Shown here in pieces: positions 57,261 through 59,541 of a stretch of 59,541 nt of DNA. This DNA comes from Lachnospiraceae bacterium (GTDB taxonomy: Bacteria; Bacillota; Clostridia; Lachnospirales; Lachnospiraceae). The stretch spans positions 1 through 59,541 of the forward strand of contig BLLU01000107.1 of the NCBI GenBank assembly GCA_011959105.1. The letters run 5' to 3'. Under the pieces are notes generated by a model. The model was not told where the DNA came from. It searched no databases and saw nothing but the letters and a program-made list of their open reading frames with translations. A program made the position numbers and the translations under genes. Position 1 is the first letter of the stretch. The number at the start of each line of letters is the position of its first letter.

Positions 57261-58883
57261 TTACCGCAGCACCGCCACACTGTAGGAAGGCAAAGTCAAA
57301 GTGTCTCCGCTCAGTGTTACTTTCTCTCCGTCCACAGAAAGATATCCCACGATTTCCGTATAACCATACTGTTCCCTGGAAAGCGTCACTTCCTTTTTGT
57401 CTGTCTCAGACAGATTATAGATCAGGTAAATTGTACTCCCATTATAAGTCTTGGAGATGGCGGCGATATCCAGATCCGTGATCTCCTCCAGCCGGGCCAC
57501 TGTTCCTCTGGCAATCTCGGGATTCTGATTTCGCAGCAGGATAGTGTCTTTGTAAAAGCTGTAAATGGAATTTTCGTCCTTCATCTGTTCCTTGGCACAG
57601 ACAAAACGATTTTCCTGGGGTTCCATATCTGCAGGGCCATCCGTCATTCCCTTGGCCTGGCTGTCGTCCGACCAATACATAGGTGCCCGTTTATTCTCAT
57701 CCCTTCCGCTGCCGGTCATGCCGATCTCCTCGCCGTAATACACAAAAGCGCTGCCGCTCATCAGCACATTGAGGGGGGCCGACATCTTGATCTTTCGTTC
57801 GTCATACCGCAGATATCCCGCCGCCCTGGACAGGTCATGATTGACAAAAAACGGTGCGTCAATACCGTCCTCCCGGTTGTCCCGTATGGCATTCTGTATT
57901 CTTACCAGAGCCTTGGCGTAAGCCTGGGCGCTGTTGCTCTCCCCGTTGTAAGTCAGCGTCTTGGTAATCACACCGGAGGAATCCGCGAACTCAAAATTGA
58001 AGAAACTGTCTATACCGCTGGCATAATATTGTGCGTATACATTCATGCCGTCCCAGCACTCCCCTACCATATAGGCATTGGGATCAATGAATTTCACATA
58101 ATCGTTCACCCAGGTCAGAACTTCCACGTTCTTGCTGGTATCATCGCCGTAAAAATGCTTTACGGCGTCTAACCTGAAGCCTCCCACTCCCTTATTCAGC
58201 CAGAAACTCATAATATCTTCAAATTCTTTCCGAAGCGCCTCACAGTCGAAGTTCACGTCCGGCATCCTGTCTGAAAAAGCGCCCTCGTAGTAGTAGTCCG
58301 TATTCCCTACCCGGTAATAGGTGGGCGAAGATGGATCTCCTTTGACGAAATTATAATAGGCATAATAGGGACATTCCTCTGCGGAGGGTTCCTTCCCCTC
58401 TTCCAACTGCCCCAGATATTCGCAGGCTGTCGTAAACCAGGGGTGCTCCGAGGAAGTATGGTTCAATACCAGATCAATAATCAGCTTGATCCCCCGCTTG
58501 TTGCACTCCTCCAACAATCTGTCAAAATCCTCCATGCTGCCGTACAGCGGATCAATGGCCTTATAATCCGTCACGTCATATTTATGATAGGAAGGGGAAG
58601 GCATAATGGGCATCAGCCAGATCCCATTAAAACCCATGTCCGACACATAGTCCAACTTGGAAATTACTCCCTGCAAATCTCCGATTCTGTCGCCGTCGCT
58701 GTCGTTAAACGAATACACAAATATCTCATACCATGTACGGTAATTATCGTCGATTACCTGCACTTCCCGGGAGCGCCAATCCTCTCCCTTGCCGCATGCC
58801 CCCAGGCTGCCCACCAGCAATACGCAAAACAGCAATACCGCCAGCATTCTCTTTCCCCTTTTTCCCGCCAGACGCATCTTCAT
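57261..58883 (-). CDS. Alpha-amylase family (GH13) lipoprotein
   Basis: 540 residues with GGAGGA upstream. A lipoprotein signal (AVLLFCVLLVGSLGAC, lipobox LGAC) anchors it outside the cell. The GH13 motifs are DLVLNHTSSEHPWF, GFRLDAVKH (nucleophile Asp), MVGECWDGM (acid/base Glu), and FFVNHDLSR (third Asp). The C-terminal sheet domain is short. The calcium-type loop DSDGDRIGDLQGV near residue 60 is like that of oligo-1,6-glucosidase and other malto-oligosaccharide enzymes. It likely degrades starch fragments at the cell surface. No transporter is next to it. Confidence 0.93.
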   Translation of the reverse strand: MKMRLAGKRGKRMLAVLLFCVLLVGSLGACGKGEDWRSREVQVIDDNYRTWYEIFVYSFNDSDGDRIGDLQGVISKLDYVSDMGFNGIWLMPIMPSPSYHKYDVTDYKAIDPLYGSMEDFDRLLEECNKRGIKLIIDLVLNHTSSEHPWFTTACEYLGQLEEGKEPSAEECPYYAYYNFVKGDPSSPTYYRVGNTDYYYEGAFSDRMPDVNFDCEALRKEFEDIMSFWLNKGVGGFRLDAVKHFYGDDTSKNVEVLTWVNDYVKFIDPNAYMVGECWDGMNVYAQYYASGIDSFFNFEFADSSGVITKTLTYNGESNSAQAYAKALVRIQNAIRDNREDGIDAPFFVNHDLSRAAGYLRYDERKIKMSAPLNVLMSGSAFVYYGEEIGMTGSGRDENKRAPMYWSDDSQAKGMTDGPADMEPQENRFVCAKEQMKDENSIYSFYKDTILLRNQNPEIARGTVARLEEITDLDIAAISKTYNGSTIYLIYNLSETDKKEVTLSREQYGYTEIVGYLSVDGEKVTLSGDTLTLPSYSVAVLR

Positions 58884-59026
58884 TCCTCCTCCAAATATGC
58901 ATTCATTCTATGTAAATCTTCTGTATCAAGAGTAACACCCTTTTGCCGCATTTGTCAAGCATATCAGACACCACCGCCTTACGCCCGGCCGCAGAAAGTG
59001 GATAATTTTTCTGTGGGACAGCAGTC

Positions 59027-59398
59027 TTAATTCTCCACTTTTACAGCCACCTGATATACGTCTTCATACACCACCTCCCCCACATAATTGGTATAGACCA
59101 CATCATAGGGACGACGGTATTTGTCCAGCAATTCCAGGATGGGCTGCAGACGGTCCAGCATATGAACTGTAGACGCAGTCTTAAAATAACAGATTATTTT
59201 CTGATCCCCGGTGGTGCACATGGGCGGTTCGGACAGGTGGTCTACAAACCACTGCTCCGTTTCTTTGAATATGGCCGCATCCTCCCCGCTCATAATTCCG
59301 TCATAAATCAAACGCCAGCACAGGGAAAATACCCCTTTGGGCGCCTTGGTTACATAGGACAATTCTCTGCCCTGGATTCTCACATATTTTAAGTCCAT
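59027..59398 (-). CDS. Small protein of unknown function
   Basis: 123 residues from ATG at 59398 with AAGGAG upstream; the longer frame is not supported. It reads as a mixed alpha/beta domain (LKYVRIQGRELSYVTKAPKG, TASTVHMLDRLQPILELLDK, YRRPYDVVYTNYVGEVVYED). No Cys pairs, membrane helix or catalytic motif, and I do not recognise a family. It is the last gene before the right window edge. The remaining 59399-59541 shows no gene. Confidence 0.6.
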   Translation of the reverse strand: MDLKYVRIQGRELSYVTKAPKGVFSLCWRLIYDGIMSGEDAAIFKETEQWFVDHLSEPPMCTTGDQKIICYFKTASTVHMLDRLQPILELLDKYRRPYDVVYTNYVGEVVYEDVYQVAVKVEN

Positions 59399-59541
59399 AA
59401 ATTTTCTCCTTCCTATTCCAAAATATATTTGGATAATATCCCTTACAGCCGATAAGGAATTATATATCTTATGGCTTGCAAGACTGTTTCTTCCTAAACC
59501 TCCATGCCCGCTGGGCACCACCATAAATGAAACTGTGCAGA

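Overview
The window looks like chromosome of a spore-forming, motile anaerobe of the Lachnospiraceae (Clostridia). The basis is a SpoVAF/GerA-type spore protein, a methyl-accepting chemotaxis protein, c-di-GMP proteins, a GGGtGRT/Fe-S scaffold pair, strong AGGAGG-type ribosome binding sites, and many families common in that group. Most of the window is GC-rich; one block (about 43.7-52.4 kb) is clearly AT-rich and looks acquired.

Layout. 1-0.5 kb: decayed IS1182-type transposase running off the left edge. 0.7-10 kb: an Rpn-type nuclease, an XRE regulator, a phosphoesterase fused to a prolyl-tRNA editing domain, a SpoVAF-like protein, and a rightward run of small lipoprotein/membrane proteins (DUF4870-like, TM2, DUF4190, DUF2752) and an AlkZ-like protein. 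10-23.5 kb: one long leftward operon made of a secreted/membrane protein, an ABC-2 exporter pair, a Gly-rich membrane protein, a MoxR ATPase, a DUF58 protein, a 1490-residue protein with three VWA domains, then a Y-family DNA polymerase and its small partner. This is a Bat-type MoxR-DUF58-VWA locus. 23.7-37.5 kb: chemotaxis receptor, two EAL proteins with degenerate GGDEF domains, a GNAT-like acyltransferase, the Fe-S scaffold/GGGtGRT pair, a left-handed beta-helix protein and topoisomerase III. 37.6-43.6 kb: asd, argH, a two-gene ABC importer and a sodium/solute symporter.

43.8-52.0 kb is the most interesting part. It is an eight-gene leftward operon encoding two radical SAM/SPASM enzymes, a 57-residue Cys/Trp-rich precursor peptide, two ABC-2 membrane proteins, a subtilisin-like protease fused to an acyl-carrier-like domain that lacks the pantetheine serine, a peptide-type ABC exporter and an ABC ATPase. 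I read it as a RiPP (ribosomally made, modified peptide) pathway that I cannot match to a described class. It is bracketed by inverted ~100-bp relics of the same IS4-type transposase gene (about 90% identical by eye), one of which abuts the last stop codon of the operon.

The genes on either side of this island, the symporter and a convergent acyl-CoA ligase (53.8-55.4 kb), have near-identical promoter layouts with a shared palindrome, ACGCTTTAAAGCGT, just after the -10 box. This suggests they were co-regulated neighbours before the island arrived. 55.5-59.5 kb holds a second Rpn nuclease behind a consensus promoter and a leader terminator, a DUF4274 protein, an alpha-amylase-family lipoprotein and an unknown small protein. 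No rRNA, tRNA or CRISPR array was seen.
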